DNA of 64,000 nucleotides from Verrucomicrobium sp. BvORR034 (GTDB lineage Bacteria > Verrucomicrobiota > Verrucomicrobiia > Verrucomicrobiales > Verrucomicrobiaceae): contig NZ_BATQ01000010.1 of the NCBI RefSeq assembly GCF_000739635.1, forward strand, positions 22,905 through 86,904, read 5' to 3'. The position numbers and the translations under genes were made by a program. Positions 17,342 to 25,481 of this stretch are shown one piece after another. How positions within the stretch are numbered: the first letter of the stretch is position 1; each line of letters begins with the position of its first letter. The notes under the pieces were generated by a model. It saw only the letters and a list, made by a program, of their open reading frames with translations, was not told where the DNA came from and did not search any database.

Positions 17342-18024
17342 ACCTGCCGCAATGGTATGCAGAACTTGCCCTCCGTCAGCCGGACCTGTTTCGGTTGATT
17401 GGTGACTTTCAGGGGAAGCCCCAGCACTGGGCTCACCCGGATCGGCTTGCGGCCCTGCCTCATGCCGATGTTCTGGCGTTCCTGGCGAACTCTTCGGTTG
17501 GCCAGAGGCATGCCTCCCGCTGGGCAACCGCCCAACTGGGACTGGATCACGTGCCGGGCTGGTGGGATTTCTCCCCACCGCGTCGCCGGCTGGTATTGAT
17601 GAGCTGGATGACGTTGGAGAAGCTGGCCTGCTATTGTGGCGCAACCATCCACGCGACCAAGATCGCAGCCACCATCGCCCGGGTGCAAACCATGGAACTG
17701 AAGGCGGCCATTGGAGCTGCCGCCCACGCCTTTGCCTTGCGGCGGGGCCGCATGATGGCGGCACCTGCGCTGCCCCAACTGACCGCCGGGATTCAGGGCA
17801 GCCTCGGCCAGCAGGTGCTGGCCACCGGCTGGGCCACGGTCTTGGGCATGCTTTCTGACGAGCCCTCTGAGCTGATGCGCAGGTTCTGGGTAAAACTGCC
17901 GCCTTCCCTGCAGCAGGAAGCCGCTCCCAAGCTGGCAACCGAGGAGTGCGACCAGATCTGGACCTTCGTCCGGAAGATCGGCAATGAAGTTTTTACCAAG
18001 GAGGAAATGGCATGCTTTGCCTAA
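17338..18024 (+). CDS. sctK: T3SS sorting platform protein SctK (YscK-like)
   Basis: Cytoplasmic adaptor that links the sorting platform to the inner-membrane ring. The 228-residue product (YscK 209) has the family pattern: hydrophobic N-terminal region with LALRQPDLFRLI, a WWDFSPPRRRLVLMSW segment (about residues 75-90), an EKLACYCGATIHA segment, and a helical C-terminus. It lies between sctJ and sctL, the conserved position, overlapping sctJ by four bases and sctL by 13. Confidence 0.88.
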   Translation: MNLPQWYAELALRQPDLFRLIGDFQGKPQHWAHPDRLAALPHADVLAFLANSSVGQRHASRWATAQLGLDHVPGWWDFSPPRRRLVLMSWMTLEKLACYCGATIHATKIAATIARVQTMELKAAIGAAAHAFALRRGRMMAAPALPQLTAGIQGSLGQQVLATGWATVLGMLSDEPSELMRRFWVKLPPSLQQEAAPKLATEECDQIWTFVRKIGNEVFTKEEMACFA

Positions 18025-18650
18025 ATGCAACGGGAGTGGCCATTGAGCCGAACGCGAAGGTGGTCAAGGCGGAAGACTACGCCGTGGTCGCGGGTGCGAA
18101 GGCGATTGTGGATGCCGCAGTGAGTGAGTCCATCCGGCTGCGAAAGGCCGGGCAGGTGGACGCGGACCAGAAGCGCGCCGAGGCGCAGACCGAGTATGAA
18201 CGCCGCCGCGAGGAGGGGTTCAAGGAAGGTCAGGAAGAGGGCAAGGCAGAGATTGCCGGGCAGATCATGGAATGCATGACCCAGAGCGCCGCCTACTTTT
18301 CCAAGGTTGAGGGTGTGATGGTCGATCTGGTGCTGCGGGCGCTGCGCCGCGTGCTGGGAACCTTTGAGCAGAAGGAGATTGTCGAGCAGGCGGTGCGTCA
18401 TGCGCTGGAAACCACCCGCAATGAAGGGCATGTGACCGTTCGCGTGGCCCCGGCCCAGGCCGAGTGGCTCCAGTCTCGAGTGCAGTCCATGCTGGAGTCC
18501 TGCCCCAAGGTTCAGTTCCTGGAAGTGCTGCCCGACGAGCGCCTCGCGGAAGACGGCTGTGTGCTGGAGACGGAGATCGGCGTCGTGGACGCGAGCATCC
18601 AGACCCAGTTGCGGGCCATTGAGAAGGCGCTGATCAACTCCCTAAAATAA
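18012..18650 (+). CDS. sctL: T3SS ATPase stator SctL (YscL/FliH family)
   Basis: Dimeric stator that connects the ATPase to the sorting platform. The 212-residue protein has a long charged coiled coil (about residues 35-95, with EYERRRE and [12 protein letters not shown]) and a C-terminal FliH-type domain (about 105-205) containing [30 protein letters not shown] and a [20 protein letters not shown] segment, which is characteristic of the family. The start overlaps sctK by 13 bases. Confidence 0.93.
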   Translation: MLCLNATGVAIEPNAKVVKAEDYAVVAGAKAIVDAAVSESIRLRKAGQVDADQKRAEAQTEYERRREEGFKEGQEEGKAEIAGQIMECMTQSAAYFSKVEGVMVDLVLRALRRVLGTFEQKEIVEQAVRHALETTRNEGHVTVRVAPAQAEWLQSRVQSMLESCPKVQFLEVLPDERLAEDGCVLETEIGVVDASIQTQLRAIEKALINSLK

Positions 18651-18682
18651 TTTCCATTATCCCAAACTCCCCCAAGCCAGAC

Positions 18683-20017
18683 ATGACGTTGCGACCCACC
18701 ATGGACTTTGAAGCCCTCAACCGGCGTCTGATGCGCGGGGTGGAGACGGCGCGTCCCCTGGTGCCGCGTGGCCGGGTGGTGCAGGTGGTGGGCACCATCA
18801 TCCAGGCCTATGCGCCTGGGGTGAAGATCGGAGAGCTCTGCCATCTGCGGAATCCCTGGCAGGAACATGGCCTGATGGCGGAAGTGGTGGGCTTTGCCAA
18901 GAATCTGGTGCTGCTGACGCCGCTGGGCGAGCTGGAGGGCATCTCCTCCTCCACCGAGGTGACGCCTACTGGAGAGGTGCACCGCGTGCCCGTGGGGCCC
19001 GCGATGCTGGGCCGCGTGCTGGACGGACTGGGCAACCCGTCTGACGGGAAGGGCCCGATTGAAATTGAGGAATACTACGCGGTGACGGCGGATCCGCCGA
19101 ACGCGATGACCCGCCAGCTGATCTCCACACCCATCCATCTGGGCGTGCGGGCGCTGGACGGTCTGCTTACTTGTGGTGAAGGGCAGCGTATGGGCATCTT
19201 TGCCGCGGCAGGTGGCGGCAAGAGCACCCTGTTGAGCCAGATCATCCGCAACACTGAGGCCGATATCGTGGTGCTTTCGCTGATCGGTGAACGTGGCCGT
19301 GAGGTGCGCGAGTTCCTGGAGCGAGATCTGGGTGAAGATGGTGTGAAGCGTGCAGTGACGGTGATTGCGACCTCTGACCGTCCGGCCATGGAGCGTCTCA
19401 AGTGCGCTTATGTCGCCACGGCCATTGCCGAGTATTTCCGTGACAAGGGCCGGAAGGTGCTCCTGCTCATGGACTCTGTGACACGCTTTGCCCGTGCCTT
19501 GCGCGAGATCGGCCTGGCAGCGGGCGAGCCGCCCACCCGGCGTGGTTTCCCTCCCTCCGTATTCGCCACCCTGCCCAAGATGATGGAGCGCGCAGGCTGC
19601 TCCGCGAACGGTTCGATCACCGCCCTGTACACCGTGCTGGTGGAGGGGGACGACATGACAGAGCCAGTGGCGGATGAAACCCGCTCCATCCTGGACGGTC
19701 ACATCATCCTTTCCCGAAAACTTGGCTCCGCGAACCACTATCCTGCGATCGACGTCCTCGCGAGTGTGAGCCGCTTGATGACCGCGATCGCAACCCCTGA
19801 TCACCAACGAGCGGCGGGCAAGCTGCGCAACCTGCTCGCGAAGTATCAAGAGGTGGAGCTGCTAGTGCGGATCGGTGAGTACAAGAAGGGCAGTGATGCC
19901 TCTTCCGACGAGGCGATTGCCAAGGTGGATGCCATCAACAATTTCTTGAAACAGGGGCTGCGTGAACAGAGCTCCTTTGAACAAACCCTTCAGGCGATGA
20001 TGCAACTGGCCCGCTAG
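18683..20017 (+). CDS. sctN: T3SS ATPase SctN
   Basis: Hexameric ATPase that releases chaperones and unfolds substrates. The 444-residue product shows an N-terminal beta domain, Walker A (AAAGGGKST, about residues 174-182), the [14 protein letters not shown] segment, Walker B with [18 protein letters not shown], and the [16 protein letters not shown] and [14 protein letters not shown] segments of the T3SS/flagellar F1-type family. A second ATG six codons in is an alternative start. It lies between sctL and sctO as in Ysc systems. Confidence 0.98.
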   Translation: MTLRPTMDFEALNRRLMRGVETARPLVPRGRVVQVVGTIIQAYAPGVKIGELCHLRNPWQEHGLMAEVVGFAKNLVLLTPLGELEGISSSTEVTPTGEVHRVPVGPAMLGRVLDGLGNPSDGKGPIEIEEYYAVTADPPNAMTRQLISTPIHLGVRALDGLLTCGEGQRMGIFAAAGGGKSTLLSQIIRNTEADIVVLSLIGERGREVREFLERDLGEDGVKRAVTVIATSDRPAMERLKCAYVATAIAEYFRDKGRKVLLLMDSVTRFARALREIGLAAGEPPTRRGFPPSVFATLPKMMERAGCSANGSITALYTVLVEGDDMTEPVADETRSILDGHIILSRKLGSANHYPAIDVLASVSRLMTAIATPDHQRAAGKLRNLLAKYQEVELLVRIGEYKKGSDASSDEAIAKVDAINNFLKQGLREQSSFEQTLQAMMQLAR

Positions 20018-20050
20018 CACGGGCACTCCATTCTCTTTCACCTCAACCTC

Positions 20051-20563
20051 ATGGCCCGCTACCTCCTGCAGGATCTCATCTTTGTCCGCGAACATCGCGA
20101 GGACAAGGCGAGCAAGGCTGTGACTGCGGCCCGGAGGGTCGTGGCGGAGGCGGAGCAGCTGGTGGAGAAGCGGCAGCAGGAGCTGGAGGACTACAAGGTG
20201 TGGCGGGTGGTTGAGGAGCGGCGGCTGATGGACTCCATCATGCTGAAGCCGGTGAAGCTGGGCGACATCACTGACCTGCGTCTTGAGATTGCCGGCATGC
20301 GCGAGAAGGAGCTGGACTACATGGACTTGCTCCGCAAGGCCGAGGCAGATCTCGACCGCGCGCGGGAACTTCTGGAAGAAGCCCGCAAAGCCCACATCAA
20401 AGCCACCCAGGAACTGGAAAAACTCGTGGAACACCGCCAGCTCTGGCGGCGGGAGCAGGCGCTGGAAGAGGAGCGCCTCGCCGACCTGGAAATGGAAGAT
20501 TTCACATCCCCCAAATCAGCGCTCTTCAATTTAACCGGGAGTCAAAACCATGAATACAATTAA
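20051..20563 (+). CDS. sctO: T3SS stalk protein SctO (YscO/FliJ-like)
   Basis: Coiled-coil stalk expected to insert into the ATPase hexamer and contact SctV. The 170-residue protein (YscO about 154) is almost entirely a highly charged helical hairpin: YLLQDLIFVREHREDKASKA at the N-terminus, a long helix with EKRQQELEDYKVWRVVEER, and a return helix with RARELLEEARKAHIKATQEL. The 3' end overlaps sctP by 14 bases. Confidence 0.92.
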   Translation: MARYLLQDLIFVREHREDKASKAVTAARRVVAEAEQLVEKRQQELEDYKVWRVVEERRLMDSIMLKPVKLGDITDLRLEIAGMREKELDYMDLLRKAEADLDRARELLEEARKAHIKATQELEKLVEHRQLWRREQALEEERLADLEMEDFTSPKSALFNLTGSQNHEYN

Positions 20564-21494
20564 CTCCGCTTCCCATTCCAACCCGGTGACCGAAAGCCCG
20601 GCGGGTGAGGCAGTGGCCGAGACGAGTGATCCGTCTGCCCTGGAAATCTTGAAGGCGCTTCTGGAAAAGCCTTCTGGCTCCGGTAGTGGCACCGACGATG
20701 GATTCGGTGACGACGACCAGAAAGGACCGGACTGGTCCATGCTGGAAGGTCTGGCCACCCCGGGCGTTCCTCTGCCTGCAACGGTGGTGAGCGGTGATGG
20801 CAAAGGTGGGCAGGCGCCCGTTGCCGACACGGGAAGCCAGCCGCAGTTTTCCGCCCCTGTTCTTCCTGGAACCCTTCCTGAGAGCGGGAAGGTGGCCGAG
20901 TTCGCTGCCCAAGCTCTAAAGTCCATGGTGAAGGGTGGGGAAGGTGCAGCTCCGCCTGTGGTGGTGGCCGATGCTCCGGCGGAAGCTGCGGCAGTGGAGG
21001 TCAAGCCAGACACGCTCGGCTCCGCCATCCTGGACAGCTTTTTCTCGCAATCCAGCGGAGTGTCCGCCCCGGCACCGCCAGCGGCTGCAGAGCCCGCCAG
21101 CCCCATGGCCGAACGGGTGGCCCAGATTGAAAACTTGATGAACACCATGGTGGATCGCGTGCTGGTGACAGATCCGCTCTCGGGACAGAATCAGGAGGTT
21201 CGGATCAAGTTCCAGGAGGGCATTCTTCCCGGCACGGAGGCCCGAGTCTGGAGAGAAGACGGTCGCGTGATGGTGGAGTTCGTTTCCACTCGCGCGGAAT
21301 CGGTGCGTTGGCTGGAAGGCAGCATCGCCATGCTCTCGCACCGGCTGGATGAGCGGCTGCATCAAACGGCGCCGTCAGTGGTCACGGTGAATTCTTCGGG
21401 CGACGCTCCGTCCGATGGCCGCTCTCGCGAGCGCAACACCCCGTGGGATCAGGCCCGCCAGCAGCAGCAACAGCAGGAGGAAGCGACCGCCTGA
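20550..21494 (+). CDS. sctP: T3SS needle-length ruler / substrate switch SctP (YscP-like)
   Basis: Controls needle length and the change of substrate class. The 314-residue protein has a Pro/Ala/Gly-rich, predicted extended N-terminal part (about residues 1-185) and a compact C-terminal T3S4-like domain (about 190-275) with AERVAQIENLMNTMVDRVLV, EVRIKFQEGILPGTEARVWR and VMVEFVSTRAESVRWLEG. The C-terminal tail is a Gln-rich run. YscP is about 515 residues in Yersinia enterocolitica; if ruler length sets needle length, the shorter extended part here predicts a shorter needle. Position between sctO and sctQ is conserved. Confidence 0.85.
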   Translation: MNTINSASHSNPVTESPAGEAVAETSDPSALEILKALLEKPSGSGSGTDDGFGDDDQKGPDWSMLEGLATPGVPLPATVVSGDGKGGQAPVADTGSQPQFSAPVLPGTLPESGKVAEFAAQALKSMVKGGEGAAPPVVVADAPAEAAAVEVKPDTLGSAILDSFFSQSSGVSAPAPPAAAEPASPMAERVAQIENLMNTMVDRVLVTDPLSGQNQEVRIKFQEGILPGTEARVWREDGRVMVEFVSTRAESVRWLEGSIAMLSHRLDERLHQTAPSVVTVNSSGDAPSDGRSRERNTPWDQARQQQQQQEEATA

Positions 21495-21561
21495 TCTGAG
21501 GCGGCAGGTGTTTCTACTCCCCGCTTGCTTCCGCCAGTCTTCCTCAACACTCTCTTGATTG

Positions 21562-22602
21562 ATGTCCGCCCGAATGCCCTTGGAAATAACCGGCACTGAA
21601 GTTAACCTTCAGCCCCTGGCCCTGGAAAAAGTCCGCCCCTTGTTCGCGCGGACGGTTCAGGTCATTGCCGGGAGCAACCGGCCTGTGGCCTTCACCTGGA
21701 ACGGGCAACCGGCCGTGCTGAAGTTTTCCGCCGTCAAGAGTCTGAGCCCGGCTGCGCGGGTCGCCCGCGTGATCGTGGACGGGCATGAATTCCAGGTGCA
21801 ACTGGAGCGCCTGCCGGATGTGTCGGCGCTCTCCGCTGCCCTAGCCGGACTGGATCTGGAAGTGCTGCCTGCGGAGCTGGCTTGTGGCGTCATCGCGGCG
21901 GCATTGGAGACTGGGCTGAACCAGCTCAAAGGCAAAGGGGTGGATGTGGTGCTGGCAGAACTGCTGCCCGCCGGCTCTCCCGTCAAGGCGGAGGCGGAAT
22001 CCCTGGCCTTCGTGGTGGAAAAGGACGGGGACCCCGGTTGGATTCGCGGCACCTTGAAGGGTGACGACGCCGGGCTGGAGCACCTGGCCCAGCTCATGGC
22101 GCGTGTGCCAGCCCAGGCGGTGCGGAGCCTGAATACACTGCCACTGCTTCTGTCTTTCGTTGCCGGTCGGGTCACCCTTTCGCAACAGGAATTCCGCGAA
22201 CTGCGCCAGGCGGATGCCGTGCTGGCCGACCTGCAGGGCTGGCGAATCCAAGGCACCTGTGAGGTGCTGATTGCCGGCCGCCGCCATGCCGCTGCCACCT
22301 GGCGGGACAAAACCCTGACCATTCAACAATTCATCATGAGCGAACCCGCCCCAACTCCCGCCGCCACCGAGCCTCTGGCCTTGGTGGACCAGCTTGAAGT
22401 CGAACTCACCTTTCTAGTGGGGACGCACGCCGCCACGCTCGAGCAACTGCGCAGCCTGGCCCCGGGTGCCTGCATCGAACTCCCCACGCCGGCCAACCAG
22501 GCGGTGACGATCTGCGCCAACGGCCGCGCCATCGGCAAGGGTGAGCTGCTGGACATCGGCAACCGCATCGGAGTCCGCATCACGGAGCTGGCCAAAGCAT
22601 GA
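21562..22602 (+). CDS. sctQ: T3SS cytoplasmic ring protein SctQ (YscQ-like)
   Basis: Core of the sorting platform. The 346-residue protein (YscQ about 307) carries a C-terminal SpoA domain (about residues 270-346) with LVDQLEVELTFLVGTHAATL and ANQAVTICANGRAIGKGELL, and a second, more divergent SpoA-like region in the middle (about 165-245). The ATG at 21562 directly follows an in-frame TTG, which could also serve. An internal ATG at 22336 could produce the separate C-terminal fragment known for this family. The stop overlaps the sctR start by four bases. Confidence 0.92.
   Translation: MSARMPLEITGTEVNLQPLALEKVRPLFARTVQVIAGSNRPVAFTWNGQPAVLKFSAVKSLSPAARVARVIVDGHEFQVQLERLPDVSALSAALAGLDLEVLPAELACGVIAAALETGLNQLKGKGVDVVLAELLPAGSPVKAEAESLAFVVEKDGDPGWIRGTLKGDDAGLEHLAQLMARVPAQAVRSLNTLPLLLSFVAGRVTLSQQEFRELRQADAVLADLQGWRIQGTCEVLIAGRRHAAATWRDKTLTIQQFIMSEPAPTPAATEPLALVDQLEVELTFLVGTHAATLEQLRSLAPGACIELPTPANQAVTICANGRAIGKGELLDIGNRIGVRITELAKA
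22336..22602 (+). other. Candidate internal translation product SctQ-C
   Basis: An in-frame ATG at 22336 lies just before the C-terminal SpoA domain and would yield an 88-residue product. In Yersinia and other systems sctQ also makes such a short form by internal initiation, and the short form joins the sorting platform. The position fits the known case exactly. No clear Shine-Dalgarno sequence precedes it, but that is also true of most genes in this operon. Confidence 0.4.
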
Positions 22603-23267
22603 ACAACCTGCAGCTTCCGGATCCGCTAACGTTGATCGTGCTGGCCTCTGTGCTGGCGCTGATCCCGTTCCTGGCGGTGATGGTCACCTCCTACGTGAAG
22701 CTGGTGGTCGTGCTCAGCCTGGTGCGCAATGCCCTGGGCGTGCAACAGATCCCGCCCAACATGGTGCTTAACGGCATCGCGGTGATTCTCACGATCTACA
22801 TCATGGCCCCGATCGGCCAGCAAACCTTTGCCAACCTGGAAAAGGAGGATCTGAAGAATTTAAGCGTGGAGAGCATCAAGGGCATCATGGACCGGAGCAG
22901 CACGCCCATCCGAAAGTTCCTGGCCTACCACACGGCGGACCGGGAAAAGGCGTTCTTCCTCGATACTGCCCGCCGGCTCTGGGGCGACAAGGCCCAGGTG
23001 AAGATCGACAAGGATGACTTCTTCGTCCTCATCCCCGCCTTCACGGTGAGCGAGTTGACCGCTGCCTTCCAGATCGGATTCCTGCTCTACCTGCCTTTCA
23101 TCGCCATCGACCTTATCGTCTCCAACATTTTGCTGGCCATGGGGATGATGATGGTTTCACCCATGACCATCTCCCTGCCGTTCAAGCTCCTGCTCTTCGT
23201 CCTGGTGGACGGTTGGGCTCGGTTGATCCACGGACTGGTCATCACCTACGCCATGCCCGGCGGGTGA
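22599..23267 (+). CDS. sctR: T3SS export apparatus protein SctR
   Basis: Core export-gate membrane protein that assembles with SctS and SctT. The 222-residue product has the FliP/YscR pattern: helix 1 (TLIVLASVLALIPFLAVMVT), SYVKLVVVLSLVRNALGVQQ, PPNMVLNGIAVILT, a periplasmic loop (about residues 75-155), and C-terminal membrane helices with PFIAIDLIVSNILLAMGMMM and SPMTISLPFKLLLFVLVDGW, the family signature. Confidence 0.98.
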   Translation: MNNLQLPDPLTLIVLASVLALIPFLAVMVTSYVKLVVVLSLVRNALGVQQIPPNMVLNGIAVILTIYIMAPIGQQTFANLEKEDLKNLSVESIKGIMDRSSTPIRKFLAYHTADREKAFFLDTARRLWGDKAQVKIDKDDFFVLIPAFTVSELTAAFQIGFLLYLPFIAIDLIVSNILLAMGMMMVSPMTISLPFKLLLFVLVDGWARLIHGLVITYAMPGG

Positions 23268-23289
23268 GAGGCGCGCACCCCTGCTTGTC

Positions 23290-23559
23290 ATGAATCAAGC
23301 CTACATTATCGACATCACCAACAAGGCGCTGATTCTGGTGCTGATCCTTTCCCTTCCTCCCATCGTGGTCGCCACGGTGGTGGGGGTGGTCGTGAGCCTT
23401 TTCCAGGCCCTCACTCAGGTGCAGGAGCAGACGTTGTCCTTTGCGGTGAAGCTCATTGTCGTGACCGTGGTCATCATTGCCACGGCCTCCTGGACGGGAG
23501 CGGAGGTGATCAACTTCACCACGCACATCTTTGACACCTTTCCGACTCTCCGAAGGTGA
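23290..23559 (+). CDS. sctS: T3SS export apparatus protein SctS
   Basis: Small export-gate membrane protein of the FliQ/YscS family. The 89-residue product has two transmembrane helices, ILVLILSLPPIVVATVVGVV (about residues 15-35) and LIVVTVVIIATASWTG (about 57-72), joined by the conserved VSLFQALTQVQEQTLSFAVK loop. Its stop overlaps the GTG start of sctT. Confidence 0.97.
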   Translation: MNQAYIIDITNKALILVLILSLPPIVVATVVGVVVSLFQALTQVQEQTLSFAVKLIVVTVVIIATASWTGAEVINFTTHIFDTFPTLRR

Positions 23560-24344
23560 CCTTCGACCTCATAGCGCACCGGGACATCATGCTGACGGTC
23601 GCCTTCACCCTGCCCCGGATGATGGCGGCGCTCTCGGTGTCGCCGTTTTTTGCCCAGCAGTTCATCACAGGTATTGCCCGGCAGGTGGTCATCATCAGCC
23701 TGACGACGCTGGCCATTCCCATGGTGCATGTGTCCGGTATCCCGCAGGATCCTGACATGCTGTTCTTGATCGGAGTGCTGACCAAGGAGATAGCCATCGG
23801 CATGCTGCTGGGCTTTGTGACGGGGATGGCCTTCTGGATTGCCGAGGGAACTGGCTTCTTCATCGACAACCAGCGAGGCAGCTCCATGGCGGAGATGTTT
23901 GACCCGATGTCAGGTGAGAGCACTTCGCCCTTCGGCCTTTTGTTTGCCCGCATCATCGGTGTCTTCTTCTTTGTGGGAGGTGGCTTTATGGCCTTCCTCA
24001 CCATCATGTACGACAGCTATGTGCACTGGCCGGTGTTCTCCTGGTTCCCGAAGATGGAGCCGGCATTCCCGATCGTGTTCCTGCATGTGCTGGACAAGAT
24101 GATGGGATTGATCGTCACCTTTGCGGCGCCTCTGGTCATCGCCATGTTCATCGCGGAGTTCGGCATGGGGTTGATGAACCGGTTCAGCCCCCAGTTGAAC
24201 GTGTTCTTCCTGGCCATGCCGGTGAAGAGTGGCATTGCTGCCGTCTTGATCATCTTCTACCTCGTGTTCCTGGTGGGCTTCCTGCGCAATGAGTTCCCAA
24301 CGCCGGGCCAGATTCGGGTGTTCTATAACAAGATCTTTGAGTGA
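23556..24344 (+). CDS. sctT: T3SS export apparatus protein SctT
   Basis: Export-gate membrane protein of the FliR/YscT family with 262 residues, the usual length. It uses a GTG start that overlaps the sctS stop by four bases. It has about six transmembrane segments, including MLTVAFTLPRMMAALSVSPF and IGVFFFVGGGFMAFLTIM, and the family segment FGMGLMNRFSPQLNVFFLAM. The stop overlaps the GTG start of sctU. Confidence 0.97.
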   Translation: MTFDLIAHRDIMLTVAFTLPRMMAALSVSPFFAQQFITGIARQVVIISLTTLAIPMVHVSGIPQDPDMLFLIGVLTKEIAIGMLLGFVTGMAFWIAEGTGFFIDNQRGSSMAEMFDPMSGESTSPFGLLFARIIGVFFFVGGGFMAFLTIMYDSYVHWPVFSWFPKMEPAFPIVFLHVLDKMMGLIVTFAAPLVIAMFIAEFGMGLMNRFSPQLNVFFLAMPVKSGIAAVLIIFYLVFLVGFLRNEFPTPGQIRVFYNKIFE

Positions 24345-25384
24345 GCGAGAAGAACGAGCCACCAACCCCGAAGAAGCTTCGCGACGCCCGCAAGAAGGGT
24401 CAGGTCGCGAAGAGTCAGGATGTGGGCACTGCGGCCCTGACCATTGCGAGTTTTGTCACGATCGGGATCATGTGGCCCTCCATGGTGGAGCAGGCGAAGG
24501 AGCTCATCCTTCTGCCGGTCCAGTATTACCACAAGCCCTTCCAACAGGGCTCCATGGAGCTGATGCTGGCGATTGGCCGGAAGGTTCTCCTCATGTCCAT
24601 GCCCATCCTCATGGTGGTGATGGTGGTGGGCCTGGCGGCGGGTTTTGGTCAGATTGGGTTCATGCTCACGTTTGAGCCCCTCAAGCCTGAGCTGAAGAAG
24701 CTCAACCCGATGGACAAAGCCAAGCAGATCTTTTCGATGAAGAGCCTGGTGGAGCTGCTCAAATCCACCATCAAGGTAGGGGTGATCGGGATCATCATCT
24801 ACTATGTTACCAAGGCGAGCCTGGACCCGTTGACACGGCTGCCCTATGGCGGCGAGGAGTCGGTGCTCACGGCGTTGCAGCCGATGATCAAGGCGCTGAC
24901 GATGAATGTGGTCATGGCGTACATCATCATCGCAGCGGCCGACTTCTTTTTCCAAAAATATCAGCACATCAAGCAGCTGAAGATGTCGAAGGATGAGGTC
25001 AAGCGTGAGTACAAGGAGAGCGAAGGCAATCCTGAAATCAAAGGCAAGCGCAAACAACTCGCCCAGGAGGCGGCTCAGAGCGACACCATGGGACGCACCC
25101 GCAAAGCTTCAGTGGTAGTGACCAACCCCACCCATCTGGCCATCGCCATCTACTATGATGAGAACGATGACAAGATGCCGCGGGTGCTGGCGAAGGGGGA
25201 GGACCATGTCGCCAGGCGCATGGTAGAGGTGGCTCGTGAGGAGGGCATCCCCGTCATGCAGCATGTCCCGTTGGCCAGGGCGCTGTATGAGAACGTGGAC
25301 ATTGACCGCTTCGTGCCCAGCGACCTCATCGAGCCCATGGCCGAGGTGCTGCGCTGGGTGCAGGAGTGGAAAGAACTTCGCTGA
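24341..25384 (+). CDS. sctU: T3SS autoprotease and switch protein SctU
   Basis: Inner-membrane export-gate protein whose self-cleavage sets substrate specificity. The 347-residue product starts at a GTG with the family opening EPPTPKKLRDARKKGQVAKS. Four transmembrane helices lie between about residues 28 and 210. The cleavage motif NPTH is at residues 262-265, followed by LAIAIYYDENDDKMPRVLAK and the usual C-terminal domain. All conserved features for cleavage between Asn262 and Pro263 are present. Last gene of the structural block. Confidence 0.98.
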   Translation: MSEKNEPPTPKKLRDARKKGQVAKSQDVGTAALTIASFVTIGIMWPSMVEQAKELILLPVQYYHKPFQQGSMELMLAIGRKVLLMSMPILMVVMVVGLAAGFGQIGFMLTFEPLKPELKKLNPMDKAKQIFSMKSLVELLKSTIKVGVIGIIIYYVTKASLDPLTRLPYGGEESVLTALQPMIKALTMNVVMAYIIIAAADFFFQKYQHIKQLKMSKDEVKREYKESEGNPEIKGKRKQLAQEAAQSDTMGRTRKASVVVTNPTHLAIAIYYDENDDKMPRVLAKGEDHVARRMVEVAREEGIPVMQHVPLARALYENVDIDRFVPSDLIEPMAEVLRWVQEWKELR

Positions 25385-25481
25385 GTTACGGCAAGTCGGT
25401 CGCGCAACGCAATTGTCACATCGCGGCGTGTAAGCGTGAAGGGGTGCCGGGCATAGTTTGGTGGAATCACCAGCTGTTGCC

